The notes under the pieces are model-generated. The model made no database searches, had not been told where the DNA came from, and was given only the letters and a program-made list of their open reading frames with translations. From positions 124,001 to 188,000 of the forward strand of contig NZ_CP162004.1 in the NCBI RefSeq assembly GCF_040822115.1: a stretch of DNA of 64,000 nt, in the 5' to 3' direction. Every line of letters begins with the position of its first letter. Positions within the stretch are counted from its first letter, which is position 1. The stretch is from Flavobacterium sp. WC2421. GTDB taxonomy: Bacteria > Bacteroidota > Bacteroidia > Flavobacteriales > Flavobacteriaceae. Shown one piece after another: positions 62,638-64,000 of this stretch. The position numbers were made by a program, and so were the translations under genes.

Positions 62638-64000
62638 CTATTCCGCGTTGTCTAAAAAATCTTTAATCTTATCTACATATCGGTCAAAAAAAGATCTTTT
62701 TATTTTATCTCCTGTAGACTCTTCCTTCTTGGCATGATTAATCCTTTTTTCTTCTTCATTTTCTTCAGGAATATCCTGATAACTTTCGGCAATTGGGGCA
62801 CGATAAACTGGAGCTTTTGGTTGTGGCACCTCTTCCTTTCTAATAGCGCTTTGCGTTTTATTTTCAATGCTATTCATTACTAATCCTACAGCCGTAGCAT
62901 ATAATGGGCTTGAAAACTCTTCATCAGAATCACCTGCTAAATGCTCATTAGGATATCCAATTCTAGTATCCATTCCAGTAATATATTCCACTAACTGCTT
63001 AATATGCTTTAATTGTGCTCCACCACCAGTAAGTACTATTCCTGCAATTAGTTTTTTACGAGGATCTTCATGACCATACGCTTTAATTTCAGTAAAAACT
63101 TGCTCCACAATTTCAACAACGCGTGCGTGGATTATTTTTGACAAATTCTTTAAAGAAATTTCTTTAGGTTCTCTCCCTCTTAATCCAGGTATAGAAACAA
63201 TTTCATTGTCTTTATTTTCACCTGGCCAAGCTGAACCAAACTTTACTTTTAATAATTCTGCTTGTTTTTCAATAATAGAACACCCTTCTTTTATATCATC
63301 AGAAATTACATTTCCACCAAAAGGAATTACTGCTGTATGACGAATAATCCCGTCTTTAAAAATAGCTAAATCTGTTGTTCCTCCACCTATATCAATCAAA
63401 GCTACACCCGCTTCTTTTTCTTCTTGACTTAGGACTGCATCTGAAGATGCTAATGGTTCTAATGTCAATCCAGATAATTCAATCCCCGAACTCTGAATAC
63501 AACGACCCACATTTCTTATAGAGGACGCTTGACCAACAACAACATGAAAACTAGATTCTAGTCTGCCACCGTACATCCCTATTGGCTCTTTAATTTCAGA
63601 CTGCCCATCAATTTTAAATTCTTGTGGTAAAACATGGATTATTTCTTCTCCAGGTAACATGGCCAACTTATTTACTTGATCAATTAGCAATTGAATATCA
63701 TCACCACCTATCACTTCTTCTGGATTACTTCTGCTGATATAATCAGTATGCTGAATACTTCGGATGTGCTGTCCAGCAATTCCTACAACTACATCTTTTA
63801 TTTTATACCCTGAATTATTTTCTGCTTCATGTATTGCTTGCTGAATGGACTGAATTGTTTGAGTAATATTATTTACAACACCTCTTGCAACACCCAAACT
63901 TTTAGATTTACCTACGCCTAAAATTTCAAGTTTACCATATTCGTTTTTTTTGCCAATCATGGCAACAATCTTGGTAGTCCCAATATCTAGACCCACTGCA
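62638..64000 (-). CDS. ftsA: Cell division protein FtsA (N-terminus beyond the window edge)
   Basis: FtsA is an actin-like protein that tethers FtsZ to the membrane. 454 codons are visible and the frame stays open to the right edge. The GTG at 63998-63996 is an internal Val of the (V)GLDIGTTKIVAMIG phosphate-1 motif. A few N-terminal residues are therefore missing. The SHS2/1C domain, phosphate-2 (ALIDIGGGTTDLAIF) and adenosine motif (GIVLTGGGAQLKHI) follow. The C-terminal end (DKIKRSFFDRYVDKIKDFLDNAE) is the amphipathic membrane-targeting helix. It precedes ftsZ, as usual. Confidence 0.97.
   Translation of the reverse strand, partial: AVGLDIGTTKIVAMIGKKNEYGKLEILGVGKSKSLGVARGVVNNITQTIQSIQQAIHEAENNSGYKIKDVVVGIAGQHIRSIQHTDYISRSNPEEVIGGDDIQLLIDQVNKLAMLPGEEIIHVLPQEFKIDGQSEIKEPIGMYGGRLESSFHVVVGQASSIRNVGRCIQSSGIELSGLTLEPLASSDAVLSQEEKEAGVALIDIGGGTTDLAIFKDGIIRHTAVIPFGGNVISDDIKEGCSIIEKQAELLKVKFGSAWPGENKDNEIVSIPGLRGREPKEISLKNLSKIIHARVVEIVEQVFTEIKAYGHEDPRKKLIAGIVLTGGGAQLKHIKQLVEYITGMDTRIGYPNEHLAGDSDEEFSSPLYATAVGLVMNSIENKTQSAIRKEEVPQPKAPVYRAPIAESYQDIPEENEEEKRINHAKKEESTGDKIKRSFFDRYVDKIKDFLDNAE

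Noticed and set aside
63996..63998. GTG as start of ftsA
   Set aside because: The codon encodes an internal Val directly before the GLDIGTT phosphate motif. FtsA proteins have a few residues before it, and the frame remains open to the edge.

Overview
The window is AT-rich chromosomal DNA from a member of the Bacteroidota, almost certainly a Flavobacterium or a close relative. The evidence is the complete gliding/type IX secretion block gldK-gldL-gldM-gldN, a SusC/SusD pair with a hybrid two-component regulator, exosortase XrtF, a short 287-residue primary sigma factor, and promoters of the Bacteroidota form (TTG, about 19-21 bases, then TAnnTTTG) instead of Shine-Dalgarno sites. Most of the window is core genome. 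No CRISPR array, insertion sequence, prophage or rRNA operon is visible.

Layout. 1-3080: ribosome-assembly GTPases der (cut by the left edge) and era, which share a promoter core, then two tandem initiator tRNA-Met genes. 3137-4187: a deletion scar that fuses 5'-truncated remnants of two polysaccharide-deacetylation genes. 4297-12893: housekeeping and accessory genes: a secreted leucine-rich-repeat protein, DUF1761, pterin dehydratase, a GNAT-like protein, a divergent lipid kinase/App1 phosphatase pair, an ABC-F ATPase, DUF983 and a FAD oxidoreductase. 13016-21464: gldN, gldM, gldL, gldK, a degenerate arginase-fold gene and topA, all on the minus strand. 21639-26424: glycerol catabolism (glpR, then divergent glpD-glpK-glpF). 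27094-34126: miaB, a 46-residue membrane peptide, a sigma-54 activator, lptE, a TPR-like gene, secG, groES and groEL. 34239-37355: DedA, a beta-CASP metallonuclease, and an ATP-cone/PD-(D/E)XK nuclease. 37414-38912: the exosortase XrtF pair and a GAF/fRMsr-like protein. 39025-43820: rpsO, pnp, rpoD, rpe. 43879-58147: a fructan utilization locus. 58421-60340: CBS protein, TPR protein, tRNA-Arg and yqeY. 60649-64000: ftsZ and ftsA (cut by the right edge).

The fructan locus reads as one pathway. Fructan is bound by SusD, cut by surface or periplasmic GH32 lipoproteins, imported by SusC, brought to the cytoplasm as fructose by an MFS porter and phosphorylated by a PfkB fructokinase. A hybrid two-component sensor with a periplasmic sugar-binding domain probably controls it. 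Two nearly identical cis elements, one upstream of the MFS-GH32-SusC-SusD operon and one upstream of the second GH32 gene, are strong candidates for its binding sites.

The observations most worth follow-up are these. (1) An ATP-cone domain fused to a restriction-like nuclease, next to a beta-CASP RNase-type enzyme. (2) An arginase-fold protein that has lost three of six metal ligands and lies between topA and the gliding operon. (3) Two 141-142 bp imperfect palindromes at the ends of genes, with several degenerate relatives in the window. (4) The duplicated operator of the fructan locus. (5) A sigma-54 activator without a sensor domain, near a groES upstream region that holds a -24/-12-like element.
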